NCBI RefSeq assembly: GCF_051278035.1
Contig: NZ_JBNMNU010000002.1
Span: 31,865 to 95,864, forward strand
Source: Clostridium_AD sp051278035
GTDB lineage: Bacteria; Bacillota; Clostridia; Clostridiales; Clostridiaceae
Direction: 5' to 3'
DNA length: 64,000 nt
Of this stretch, positions 8,597 through 17,137 are shown piece after piece (within the stretch, counting starts at the first letter, position 1; the number at the start of each line of letters is the position of its first letter). The translations under genes and the position numbers were made by a program. The notes under the pieces are model-generated. The model was not told the DNA's origin and made no database searches. It was given only the letters and a program-made list of their open reading frames with translations.

Positions 8597-9232
8597 ATGA
8601 ATATAGTGTCTTTGTCTAATCTAGATTTATTTAGGGTAGTAGATAGATATACACATAAACCATGTTATGGTTACCACCAAGAATGTTATGCTACAGAGTG
8701 GCAACGTCTATCGGGATGCGGACCGTCTGCAGCCACAAATATTATTGCTTATTTAATTCAAACAAGGACCACTTTGATACTCGAACATAGCTTTGGTAAC
8801 AAAGAAAACTGTTTGCCAGCAATGGAAGAAATTTGGGAGTATGTTACCCCTACAACAAAAGGGATACCAACAACTAAAATGTTTTATGAGGCTGTAATTT
8901 CTTATACACTAGCAAAAGGTCTGAATGTTGAATATGATTATTGTGATATACCTGAAGATAAGGCTAACCGGCCTGAATTAGATAAAATAATAAAATTCAT
9001 AAATGGTTCCTTATTAAAAAATGCGCCTATAGCCTTTTTGAATTTATGTAATGGTCAGGTGAAAAACTTTGCGCCTTGGCATTGGGTAACAATAATTTCT
9101 CTTGAGTATGAAGATGATGGAACAAGTGTGTTTGTAAACATTTTGGATGAAGGTCAGATTAAAAGAATAGATCTTAAATTATGGTACAATACAACAACGC
9201 TGGGCGGGGGATTTGTATATTTTACGTGGTAA
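8597..9232 (+). CDS. Predicted papain-fold (C39-like) cysteine hydrolase, function unknown
   Basis: 211 residues, not assigned to a named protein. LSGCGPSAATNI at about residues 38-49 looks like the nucleophile helix of C39-like papain-fold enzymes (Q/S-GCG-P-x-x). A matching histidine lies in APWHWVTII and a possible Asn/Asp in VNILDEGQ. There is no signal peptide or membrane span, so it should be cytoplasmic. It starts 19 nt after the MFS gene with GAGAGGAGA and is followed by a terminator. A catalytic role is inferred from motif order only. Confidence 0.6.
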   Translation: MNIVSLSNLDLFRVVDRYTHKPCYGYHQECYATEWQRLSGCGPSAATNIIAYLIQTRTTLILEHSFGNKENCLPAMEEIWEYVTPTTKGIPTTKMFYEAVISYTLAKGLNVEYDYCDIPEDKANRPELDKIIKFINGSLLKNAPIAFLNLCNGQVKNFAPWHWVTIISLEYEDDGTSVFVNILDEGQIKRIDLKLWYNTTTLGGGFVYFTW

Positions 9233-9265
9233 GTACTTTTATAAAACTATTGTTAGTTTAGATTT

Positions 9266-9320
9266 AAAAGCTATGAATTTTAGGGTTAACACCTGAATTT
9301 CATAGCTTTCATTTGTTTTG
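9266..9320 (+). terminator. Terminator after the MFS/C39-like pair
   Basis: AAAGCTATGA (9267-9276) pairs with TCATAGCTTT (9300-9309), with an inner GGTTAACACC. ATTTGTTTTG follows. Confidence 0.65.
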
Positions 9321-9330
9321 ATACAGAACT

Positions 9331-9359
9331 TTGAAATTATCTATGTATAAAAATATAAT
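9331..9359 (+). promoter_or_regulatory. Predicted promoter of the redox operon
   Basis: TTGAAA (9331-9336), a 17-nt spacer and a consensus TATAAT (9354-9359). It would transcribe the membrane thioredoxin, ccdA and CoA-disulfide reductase genes. Confidence 0.7.
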
Positions 9360-9416
9360 ACAATTCATAAATTTATATAAATGTGAAATCAAAATTATAA
9401 TAGGAGAGTGCTTTTG

Positions 9417-9953
9417 ATGGACGAAAAAAAGAATGTAAAGTCTTCTAAAAATATGGGTAAAATAATTGTACCTATACTTATAGTTGCGTTAATAGGAGCA
9501 ATATGGTATTTTAAAAACTCTAATAAAACTCAAATTGTGGAAGAGGATAATACATCGTTCGCTCTAAACGTAACGGATAGTCTGGATATAGAAAAGCTTA
9601 AATCCTATGGACTACCAATTATGATCGATTTTGGTGCGGATTCTTGTGTTCCTTGTAAGGAAATGGCGCCTACTCTAGTGGAGCTTAATAAAGAGCTTCG
9701 TGGGAAAGTAATAATAAAGTTCGTTGACGTATGGAAGTATAAAAGTTTAGCAGATGGGTATCCAATTAGCGTAATTCCAACACAAGTTTTCTTCGACAAA
9801 GATGGTAAACCTTTTAAGCCAAAAGATCCAGATAAATTGCAAATGAAAATGTATTCTTCTAAAAAAACAGATGAACATCTAATTACTGCTCATGAGGGTG
9901 GACTTACTAAGGATCAATTCATTAATGTGTTAAGGGAGATGGGTGTAGAATGA
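9417..9953 (+). CDS. Membrane-anchored thioredoxin-like protein
   Basis: 178 residues from ATG 9417, placed 8 nt after TAGGAGAG. An N-terminal anchor (KIIVPILIVALIGAIWYF) is followed by an extracytoplasmic thioredoxin fold with active site CVPC in FGADSCVPCKEM and the cis-Pro segment VIPTQVFF. It overlaps ccdA by ATGA. Such pairs pass electrons from cytoplasmic thioredoxin through CcdA to exported thiol proteins. The arsenic-island setting suggests supply of reducing power for thiol-dependent arsenic handling, which is inference. Confidence 0.85.
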   Translation: MDEKKNVKSSKNMGKIIVPILIVALIGAIWYFKNSNKTQIVEEDNTSFALNVTDSLDIEKLKSYGLPIMIDFGADSCVPCKEMAPTLVELNKELRGKVIIKFVDVWKYKSLADGYPISVIPTQVFFDKDGKPFKPKDPDKLQMKMYSSKKTDEHLITAHEGGLTKDQFINVLREMGVE

Positions 9954-10642
9954 TTACGCAGTGGTTAGATATATTATCAAAGCTCATTTCTGAAAGTTTT
10001 TGGCTTGCACCTTTAATTGCACTTTTTGCAGGTTTATTAACCTCATTTACACCCTGTGCACTTACTAGTGTTCCCCTTGTTATTGGCTACGTAGGTGGAA
10101 CTGGGAACAATGATACAAAAAAAGCATTTAAGCTATCACTAGTTTTTGCTTCTGGGATGGCAGTTACTTTCACAATTCTAGGCGCCATGGCGTCTATTTT
10201 AGGAAAGCTTATGGGAACATCAAGTTCCCTTTGGTATATTGCACTAGGTATTCTTATGGTACTTATGGCACTTCAAGTGTGGGAGATATATAATTTTATA
10301 CCATCAGCTACTTTAACAAGCAAAAAACCAAAACGAGGTTATATAGGCGCTTTTGTAGCAGGAGTACTAGGAGGTATATTTTCATCGCCATGTTCAACTC
10401 CAGTACTTATAGTATTACTTTCTATAGTAGCAAAGGAAGGCAATATTGCAGGGGGATTACTACTTTTACTATTATATTCAATAGGACATAGTTTCCTAGT
10501 TATATTAGCAGGAACATCAGTTGGTTTTGTAACAAAACTTACTTCAAGTAATAAATACAATACATTTAGTAAAGCGTTAAAATATATTATGGGCACAGTT
10601 ATTTTGCTTATTGCTTTTTATATGTTTTATCTAGGACTTTAG
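9950..10642 (+). CDS. ccdA: CcdA/DsbD-like transmembrane thiol-disulfide carrier
   Basis: 230-residue protein with about six spans, homologous to CcdA and the DsbD transmembrane domain, which carry reducing equivalents across the membrane. The two membrane cysteines lie in FTPCALTSVPL (span 1) and SSPCSTPVLIVLL (span 4), the expected symmetric pair. Translation is coupled to the thioredoxin gene by a 4-nt overlap. No cytochrome c genes are near, so a thiol-redox role is more likely than cytochrome maturation. Confidence 0.88.
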   Translation: MITQWLDILSKLISESFWLAPLIALFAGLLTSFTPCALTSVPLVIGYVGGTGNNDTKKAFKLSLVFASGMAVTFTILGAMASILGKLMGTSSSLWYIALGILMVLMALQVWEIYNFIPSATLTSKKPKRGYIGAFVAGVLGGIFSSPCSTPVLIVLLSIVAKEGNIAGGLLLLLLYSIGHSFLVILAGTSVGFVTKLTSSNKYNTFSKALKYIMGTVILLIAFYMFYLGL

Positions 10643-10678
10643 ATATATAATTTTTTATAAACTAAGGAGGCAAAAACA

Positions 10679-12325
10679 ATGAAAATAGTAATTATAGGTG
10701 CAGTAGCAGCTGGAACTTCGGCGGCTGCAAAGGCAAGAAGAAACGATGAAGATGCAGAAATAATTATATTTGATAAAGATACGGATATATCTTACTCAGG
10801 GTGTGGGCTTCCATATTACATTGGAAATAAAGTAAAAAACAGAGCTGAGATAGTTCCAAGGGATTCTGATTACTTTAAGAAAAAATATAATGTAGACGTG
10901 TTCACGGGACATGAAGTTTTAAACTTAGATGCTACAGAAAAGAAATTAACTGTGAGAAATTTAAAGACTGATGAGGTTTTTATTGAAAATTTTGATAAAC
11001 TTGTTATAGCTACAGGAGCTAGTGCATTTATACCTAATATTTTTGGTGTTCATAAGGCGAATGTATTTTATTTAAGAAACGTTCAGAGTGCTGATAGAAT
11101 TAAAGCATTTATAAATAAAAACAGTCCTAAAAAGGTAGTGATTGTGGGGTCAGGATTTATAGGTCTTGAAATGACTGAAAACCTGAAGGAATTAGGTATT
11201 GAGGTTACTGTAGTTGAACTTGCTCCTCAAGTTATGCCTGCTATGGACAAAGATATGTCAATATATATTGAAAATTATTTAAAAGAAAAAGATGTTAAAA
11301 TTGTTTTAGGAGACAGTGTAGTTTCTATTGAAAGGGAATTCCCAAGCACGAAAGTAATATTAAGTAGTGGAAGAGAAGTAGAAACAGATTTTGTCATTAT
11401 GGCCGTAGGAATTAAGCCTAATATTCAGCTTGCTAAGGATGCTGGAATAGAAATTGGTGAAACTGGAGCAATTAAAGTAAATAAGAAAATGAAGACTAAC
11501 TTTAATTATATATATGCATGTGGAGATTGCGCAGAAAGTTATTCATGTGTAACAGGAAAAAGTATTTATAGACCACTAGGTTCTACTGCAAATAAAACAG
11601 GAAGAATAGTAGGAGAAGCATTGAATGGTGGAAAACTTGAATTCAGAGGAATCCTTGGAACTGGAATTTTCAGGGTTTTTGACATGGCTATTGCAAGCAC
11701 TGGGTTAAGTGAAAAAGAAGCAATAAAGGAAGGTTATGAAGTAGCTGTTTGTCATAATACAAAGCCTGATAAGGCAACTTATTATGGTGGTGAAGATATG
11801 ACAATTAAGGCAGTTGCAGATAAAAATACAGGCAAGCTGCTTGGAGTTCAGATTGTTGGTACAAATGGTGTTGATAAAAGAATTGATGTGTTTGTAACGG
11901 CAATAACCTTTGGGGCTTGCGCTTCGGATTTATTCCATCTTGATTTAGCTTATGCACCACCATTCTCAATAGCTAAGGACCCTGTTATGTATACGGGAAT
12001 GATTCTAGACAATGCAATAAATAAAGGTAGAAAACTTATAACACCAGAGAAACTTGATACACTTATTAAAGATGATAAAAATGTTATTGTAATAGATACA
12101 AGAATAGAAAAGCAGTACTGCGATGCTCATATGGAAGTTGCAATTAATATTCCTCATGCAGAAATTAGAGAAAAGTGTAATGAACTAGATAGTGAAAAAA
12201 TTATTATAACTTACTGTAATAAAGGTATAACTGGAAATGCAGTTCAGAATATATTAATTAATAGGGGATTTAAAAAAGTATATAATATATCTGGTGGATA
12301 TAAAAATTATAGTTCGCAAAAATAA
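10679..12325 (+). CDS. CoA-disulfide reductase with C-terminal rhodanese domain
   Basis: FAD/NAD(P)H disulfide reductase, 548 residues. FAD-binding GAVAAGTSAAAKARR is at the N-terminus and the single redox cysteine lies in SYSGCGLPYY near residue 43, typical of CoA-disulfide reductase and NADH oxidase-like enzymes. The NAD-binding GSGFIGLEM segment, the CGDCAE FAD segment and the dimerisation domain follow. Residues from about 455 form a rhodanese domain with the thiol-carrying YCNKGITG loop. CoADR-rhodanese enzymes reduce CoA disulfides, persulfides or polysulfide. It ends the thioredoxin-ccdA operon. Confidence 0.9.
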   Translation: MKIVIIGAVAAGTSAAAKARRNDEDAEIIIFDKDTDISYSGCGLPYYIGNKVKNRAEIVPRDSDYFKKKYNVDVFTGHEVLNLDATEKKLTVRNLKTDEVFIENFDKLVIATGASAFIPNIFGVHKANVFYLRNVQSADRIKAFINKNSPKKVVIVGSGFIGLEMTENLKELGIEVTVVELAPQVMPAMDKDMSIYIENYLKEKDVKIVLGDSVVSIEREFPSTKVILSSGREVETDFVIMAVGIKPNIQLAKDAGIEIGETGAIKVNKKMKTNFNYIYACGDCAESYSCVTGKSIYRPLGSTANKTGRIVGEALNGGKLEFRGILGTGIFRVFDMAIASTGLSEKEAIKEGYEVAVCHNTKPDKATYYGGEDMTIKAVADKNTGKLLGVQIVGTNGVDKRIDVFVTAITFGACASDLFHLDLAYAPPFSIAKDPVMYTGMILDNAINKGRKLITPEKLDTLIKDDKNVIVIDTRIEKQYCDAHMEVAINIPHAEIREKCNELDSEKIIITYCNKGITGNAVQNILINRGFKKVYNISGGYKNYSSQK

Positions 12326-12422
12326 ACAAATTGAATATTTTATAAATGAGAAGTTAACACTATAACAAAACATTTCGGTATGACAGCGAATTTTATACAA
12401 ATTAACTAAAGGAGAGATCTTT

Positions 12423-12629
12423 ATGGAATGGGAATATAAAGTTATAAAAACAGAAGAAGTTTTGGATTTAAGGGAGCCAATAAAGTTGCAACAGCAGCTA
12501 AATGATTATGGCAAGCAGGGTTGGGAACTTGTAGGTTTTGCCTTTCCACCTCAAGTAGGAGAGGGTTGGATGGCCAAATCAGATACAGATTCAGATTCAG
12601 CTATATTTAAAAGGCAACTATCTAATTAA
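12423..12629 (+). CDS. DUF4177 family small protein
   Basis: 68-residue protein matching the DUF4177 pattern: WEYKVIKTE at the start and YGKQGWELVGFAF in the middle, ending FKRQL. The function of the family is unknown. It has a good AAAGGAGAG site and a long hairpin follows, so it closes this part of the island. Confidence 0.75.
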   Translation: MEWEYKVIKTEEVLDLREPIKLQQQLNDYGKQGWELVGFAFPPQVGEGWMAKSDTDSDSAIFKRQLSN

Positions 12630-12649
12630 GTTAAAAGCTAAGCCTTTTA

Positions 12650-12683
12650 AGAATGGCAACATCTTTGTAGATGTTGCCATTCT
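12650..12683 (+). terminator. Hairpin after the DUF4177 gene
   Basis: A 15-bp perfect stem (12650-12664 with 12669-12683) and 4-nt loop. Only a weak U-tract follows, so termination may be partial. Confidence 0.6.
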
Positions 12684-12759
12684 CATTTAAGCTCAAAAAA
12701 CCACTTCGTGACTCCAGGTGACGACCAATAAATGATGCTTATAATATAATGATAAAGTG

Positions 12760-12793
12760 TTGACAAAATAGGTAGTTAATATTAGTATATGAG
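12760..12793 (+). promoter_or_regulatory. ars operon promoter with candidate operator
   Basis: TTGACA (12760-12765) and TAGTAT (12783-12788) are 17 nt apart. GTATATGAG (12785-12793) overlaps the -10 and is identical to a 9-mer at 5510-5518 in the first arsR promoter, suggesting a shared ArsR half-site. Confidence 0.55.
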
Positions 12794-12858
12794 TATAGAC
12801 AAATATAAAAATATACAAATTATGGTTAGAATCTAACATAAAAAAGGAGAATCATTAT

Positions 12859-13281
12859 ATGAAACCAAAAGTAGCATTTATATGTGTACACAATTCGTGC
12901 AGATCACAAATGGCAGAGGCACTGGGAAAACAATTTGCGTCACAGGTGTTTGAATCATATTCAGCAGGTACTGAAACTAAGCCACAAATTAACCAAGACG
13001 CGGTGAGAATAATAAAGGATTTATATAAGTTAGACATGAATGAAACTCACACATCCAAATTAATAGATGATATACCAGAAGCGGATGTTGTTATAAAAAT
13101 GGGATGTAATGTAGTTTGCCCGCTAATGGTCCACAAACATGAAGAAGATTGGGGACTAGATGACCCTACTGGGAAATCTGACGCAGAATTTATAAAGACT
13201 GCAAAAATAATCGAAGAGAAGGTAAAAGATTTAAAGAAAAGAATTGAAAACGATGAAATTAATTTAAGTGGAAAAATGTAA
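12859..13281 (+). CDS. arsC: Arsenate reductase, low-molecular-weight phosphatase type
   Basis: 140-residue ArsC reducing As(V) to As(III) with thioredoxin-type electrons. The phosphatase loop CVHNSCR (residues 9-15) is the anion-binding CX5R motif. MGCNVVCP supplies the two further cysteines (83 and 87) used in the disulfide cascade, and DWGLDDPTGKS carries the acid Asp. ATG follows AAAAGGAGAA. The stop overlaps the next start by one base (TAATG), giving a coupled arsC-arsR pair. Confidence 0.93.
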   Translation: MKPKVAFICVHNSCRSQMAEALGKQFASQVFESYSAGTETKPQINQDAVRIIKDLYKLDMNETHTSKLIDDIPEADVVIKMGCNVVCPLMVHKHEEDWGLDDPTGKSDAEFIKTAKIIEEKVKDLKKRIENDEINLSGKM

Positions 13282-13616
13282 TGGTAGATATATTTAAAGC
13301 ATTAGCAGAAGAAAATAGACTTCGAATATTATCATTGCTTATGGACGGTGAAATGTGCGTATGTGAAATTGAACAGTGTCTAAATATGAATCAATCAAAT
13401 GTTTCCAGGCATCTAACGGCGCTTAAAAGATCTGGAATTCTTGAGGGCTATAAAAAAGCACAGTGGGTATATTACAAAATAGATAATAACTTTATAGAAA
13501 AAAAACCGGATCTATTTGCTTATTTAACAAAAGAACTTAGAAAATTAAACTCTTATAGTAGTGATTGCGAAAGATTGGGTAAATGTAAACTTCAGGACTT
13601 ATGTGGTGACAAATAG
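13281..13616 (+). CDS. arsR: ArsR-family repressor (second copy)
   Basis: 111-residue winged-helix repressor. MCVCEIEQ provides the As(III)-binding cysteine pair and QSNVSRHLTALKR the recognition helix. Two more cysteines lie near the C-terminus (CERLGKCKLQDLC), which could add a second metalloid site. It sits inside the operon between arsC and acr3, so it is probably autoregulated from the promoter at 12760. Confidence 0.92.
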   Translation: MVDIFKALAEENRLRILSLLMDGEMCVCEIEQCLNMNQSNVSRHLTALKRSGILEGYKKAQWVYYKIDNNFIEKKPDLFAYLTKELRKLNSYSSDCERLGKCKLQDLCGDK

Positions 13617-13674
13617 GAGATATTATATATTCCAAATTATAAATATAATTATTGTGAATTAAGGAGTGATTAAT

Positions 13675-14739
13675 ATGGAAGAAGTAAAAGAACCTAGAAT
13701 TGGATTTTTTCAAAAATATTTAACAGTTTGGGTAGCTATTTGTATGGTAGTTGGTGTTCTTATTGGAAAGTTTATTCCAGTAATTCCCGGATTTTTAAAT
13801 AAGTTTGAGTATGCGAAAGTTTCAATACCTACAGCTATACTTATTTGGATAATGATTTATCCAATGATGATGAAGGTAGACTTTCAAAGCGTTAAAGATG
13901 TTGGCAAGAACCCCAAAGGTTTATATGTAACATGGATAACAAATTGGCTTATAAAACCATTTACAATGTATGGAATAGCTTCGTTTTTCTTTTTTGTAGT
14001 ATTCAAAGCATTTATAACGCCAGAACTAGCAACGAAATATCTTGCAGGAACAATCTTACTAGGAGCTGCTCCCTGTACTGCCATGGTATTTGTATGGAGT
14101 CATCTTACAAAAGGTAATCCGGCTTATACCGTTGTGCAAGTAGCAACAAATGATTTGATTATATTGGTCGCGTTCATTCCTATCGTTAAATTTCTTTTAG
14201 GTGTTAGTAATATTACTGTTCCTTGGAACACACTGATTTTATCAGTGGTTTTATTTGTTGTTATTCCTCTAGCTTTTGGAATTTTGACTAGAATTATGGT
14301 AACAAAGAAAAAAGGCCTAGAATATTTTGAAAATGACTTCTTGCATAAGTTTGATAATGCAACTACTATTGGATTACTACTTATGCTTATATTGCTATTC
14401 TCATTTCAAGGTGAAACCATATTAAATAATCCATTGCATATTTTACTAATAGCAGTTCCTCTAACTATACAAACATTTTTTATATTCTTTATTTCTTATT
14501 TAACAAGTAAAAAGCTAAGACTAACACATGATATTGCAGCACCAGCTGGAATGATTGGAGCGTCTAACTTTTTTGAACTTGCAGTTGCAGTTGCCATTGC
14601 ACTGTTCGGGATAGACTCCCCAGCAGCACTTGCTACAGTGGTAGGAGTATTAGTTGAAGTTCCAGTAATGCTGATTCTTGTAAGAATAGCAAACAAAACC
14701 AGCCATTGGTTTCCAGAACCTGTAGTTCAAAACAAGTAA
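13675..14739 (+). CDS. acr3: ACR3-type arsenite efflux permease
   Basis: 354-residue, ten-span arsenite exporter of the ACR3/BASS family. The substrate cysteine lies in LGAAPCTAMVFVWSHL and the downstream GASNFFELAVAVAIALFG block is diagnostic. ATG 13675 is chosen because AAGGAG ends 8 nt before it; GTG 13666 overlaps the ribosome site. ArsA and ArsD follow, so this permease probably works with the ATPase. Confidence 0.95.
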   Translation: MEEVKEPRIGFFQKYLTVWVAICMVVGVLIGKFIPVIPGFLNKFEYAKVSIPTAILIWIMIYPMMMKVDFQSVKDVGKNPKGLYVTWITNWLIKPFTMYGIASFFFFVVFKAFITPELATKYLAGTILLGAAPCTAMVFVWSHLTKGNPAYTVVQVATNDLIILVAFIPIVKFLLGVSNITVPWNTLILSVVLFVVIPLAFGILTRIMVTKKKGLEYFENDFLHKFDNATTIGLLLMLILLFSFQGETILNNPLHILLIAVPLTIQTFFIFFISYLTSKKLRLTHDIAAPAGMIGASNFFELAVAVAIALFGIDSPAALATVVGVLVEVPVMLILVRIANKTSHWFPEPVVQNK

Positions 14740-14766
14740 TAATAAATATGATTGGAGAGATTATAA

Positions 14767-15120
14767 ATGAAAAAAATGCAAATATTTGAAGCTGCTATGT
14801 GTTGCTCCACAGGTCTTTGTGGAGTAGGCGTTGACCCTGAGCTTTTAAGGATTTCAACTGTTCTTAGTTCACTTAAAAAGAGAGGAGTTGAGGTCGAGAG
14901 ATTTAACCTCTCAGGCTCACCGCAGGAGTTTGTAGATAATAAAGTAGTTAACATGTTTATTATGGAAAAGGGTGTCGATGAGTTCCCGATTACTGTCCTA
15001 GATGGTGAAATAGTTCTAGTGGGCAAGTATCCAACAAATGAAGAATTAGCGAAATTTTTAGATGTAGAAATGAACTTTTTAAGCGAAAAACATAAGAGCT
15101 TTAAAATAAAATCGACTTAA
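14767..15120 (+). CDS. arsD: ArsD arsenic metallochaperone
   Basis: 117-residue ArsD, which delivers As(III) to ArsA and acts as a weak repressor in some operons. The conserved cysteines appear as FEAAMCCSTGLCG (C12, C13, C18). The C-terminus lacks the paired vicinal cysteines of the R773 protein. It lies directly upstream of arsA, the usual arrangement. Confidence 0.95.
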   Translation: MKKMQIFEAAMCCSTGLCGVGVDPELLRISTVLSSLKKRGVEVERFNLSGSPQEFVDNKVVNMFIMEKGVDEFPITVLDGEIVLVGKYPTNEELAKFLDVEMNFLSEKHKSFKIKST

Positions 15121-15143
15121 TTATGAAACAGGAGGTAACTCAC

Positions 15144-16886
15144 ATGGAAATTTTTAATCCACAAAATATAAAACTTTCAAAATATCTATTTTATACAGGT
15201 AAGGGCGGCGTAGGCAAAACTTCAACTGCTTGCGCTACAGCAGTAAATCTTGCTGACAGAGGAAAAAAAGTACTCCTAATTAGTACCGACCCTGCATCAA
15301 ATCTGCAAGATGTTTTTAATGTTGAGCTTAACAATAAGGGTGTCCAAATTAAAGAAGTGCCGAATCTTGTTGTTGTAAACCTTGACCCAATAAAGGCAGC
15401 GGCAGAACATAGAGAGAGTGTTATTGCCCCTTACCGTGGTAAACTTCCTGATGCAGTGCTTAATAACATGGAAGAACAGCTTTCTGGTTCTTGTACTGTT
15501 GAAATAGCAGCCTTTAATGAGTTTTCAAAATTCATTACAGATGAAAAAGTTCAGGAAGAATATGACCATATTATATTTGATACTGCGCCAACAGGGCACA
15601 CACTTAGAATGCTTCAGTTACCAGCAGCATGGAGTAATTTCATTAGTGAAAACACACATGGTGCATCTTGCCTCGGTCAATTATCGGGTTTAGAGAGTCA
15701 AAGGGAAATATATAAAAAAGCAGTAGAAACATTAGGTGATGCAGTATTAACAACCCTAATTATCATTGCTCGTCCAGAAAGTACCCCACTAAAAGAAGCG
15801 GAAAGAGCATCAAAAGAACTTTCAGATATCGGAGTGAACAATCAAACGATGATAATTAATGGTGTAATGAGTTCTTATGATGATAGCATATCCGAAAGTC
15901 TGTATAAGAAACAACAAAAATCACTAAGGGAAATACCACAAGGATTAGAAGGAATTAGCACTTATATGGTGCCTCTTAGAGCCTACAGTATAACAGGCAT
16001 GGAAAATGTAAGGGCACTTCTTACTAAAGATAGTTATAATGCACGCAGTGAAAAGATAAATGCAGAAGCCATTCCGGGACTTAAAGACGTCATTGAAGAC
16101 CTATACAAAAGCAATAAAAAGGTGATATTCACCATGGGTAAGGGCGGGGTAGGCAAAACTACAATTGCAGCTGCTATTGCACTGGGATTATCGGCAAAGG
16201 GAAAAAAGGTACACCTTACTACAACTGATCCTGCAGCTCACCTTAAATATATCATTAATGAGAGTAGTAATATAACTATGAGCCATATTGATGAAAATTC
16301 TGAACTAGAAAAATATAAAAGTGAAGTACTTTCAAAAGCAAGAGAAACAATGGCTGATGATGATATAGCATACGTAGAGGAGGATTTGCGGTCTCCATGC
16401 ACACAGGAGATTGCGGTGTTTAGAGCTTTTGCGGAAATAATTGATAAGGCCGAAGATGAAATTGTTGTAGTGGATACTGCTCCAACAGGACACACGCTGC
16501 TTTTACTCGATTCTACTCAAAGCTATAATAAGGAAATCAAACGTTCACAAGGAGATGTTCCAAAAGCTGTTAGGAAACTATTACCTCGTCTTAAAAATGA
16601 AAATGAAACTGAGGTAATAATTGTAACTCTGGCTGAAGCTACGCCTGTATATGAAGCAACACGTCTTGAAGAAGATTTGAAACGTGCTAAAATTGCTACA
16701 AAATGGTGGGTCATTAATTCATCACTACATGCTACGAGAACTACAAATAAATTGCTGTCTGCAAAGGCAAGTAATGAAATTGAGTGGATTAACAAGGTTT
16801 ATGAACACGCAAATGGTAAATTTGCTATAATTCCTTGGAGCGCAGATGAAATTAAAGGAGATAAGTTAAAAGAGTTATTATTGTAG
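15144..16886 (+). CDS. arsA: Arsenical pump-driving ATPase ArsA
   Basis: 580-residue tandem ATPase energising arsenite export. Two homologous halves each carry GKGGVGKT deviant Walker A loops and a DTAPTGHTL signature. Metalloid-site cysteines are in GSCTVEIAAF, GASCLGQLSG and SPCTQEIAVF. ATG 15144 is taken as the start because GGAGGT lies 7 nt before it; an in-frame ATG at 15123 has no such site. It is last in the arsC-arsR-acr3-arsD-arsA operon. Confidence 0.96.
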   Translation: MEIFNPQNIKLSKYLFYTGKGGVGKTSTACATAVNLADRGKKVLLISTDPASNLQDVFNVELNNKGVQIKEVPNLVVVNLDPIKAAAEHRESVIAPYRGKLPDAVLNNMEEQLSGSCTVEIAAFNEFSKFITDEKVQEEYDHIIFDTAPTGHTLRMLQLPAAWSNFISENTHGASCLGQLSGLESQREIYKKAVETLGDAVLTTLIIIARPESTPLKEAERASKELSDIGVNNQTMIINGVMSSYDDSISESLYKKQQKSLREIPQGLEGISTYMVPLRAYSITGMENVRALLTKDSYNARSEKINAEAIPGLKDVIEDLYKSNKKVIFTMGKGGVGKTTIAAAIALGLSAKGKKVHLTTTDPAAHLKYIINESSNITMSHIDENSELEKYKSEVLSKARETMADDDIAYVEEDLRSPCTQEIAVFRAFAEIIDKAEDEIVVVDTAPTGHTLLLLDSTQSYNKEIKRSQGDVPKAVRKLLPRLKNENETEVIIVTLAEATPVYEATRLEEDLKRAKIATKWWVINSSLHATRTTNKLLSAKASNEIEWINKVYEHANGKFAIIPWSADEIKGDKLKELLL

Positions 16887-17137
16887 TTGTGTGTCCATTT
16901 TAGAGAATATAAGTAGCCATGATAATTGGTCCTCATTTTATATGTGTATAGGAATAATTTTCTGTGTAATAAATTGGATGTGATATCATTACACAAATAT
17001 GTTGTACTTAACATATAGGTAAGGTATACTACAATAGAACTTTTAATGCCAAAACACACTAGCATAGTAGCTAGTTGCTTTTCGTGAGATTTATAATAGG
17101 TTCAAACTATAAAATATAGAAAAGCGAGGCGTTAATT

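Noticed and set aside
16887..17137. A possible regulatory RNA between arsA and the SulP gene.
   Set aside because: Only AT-rich sequence with weak dyads is visible; nothing supports a defined RNA.
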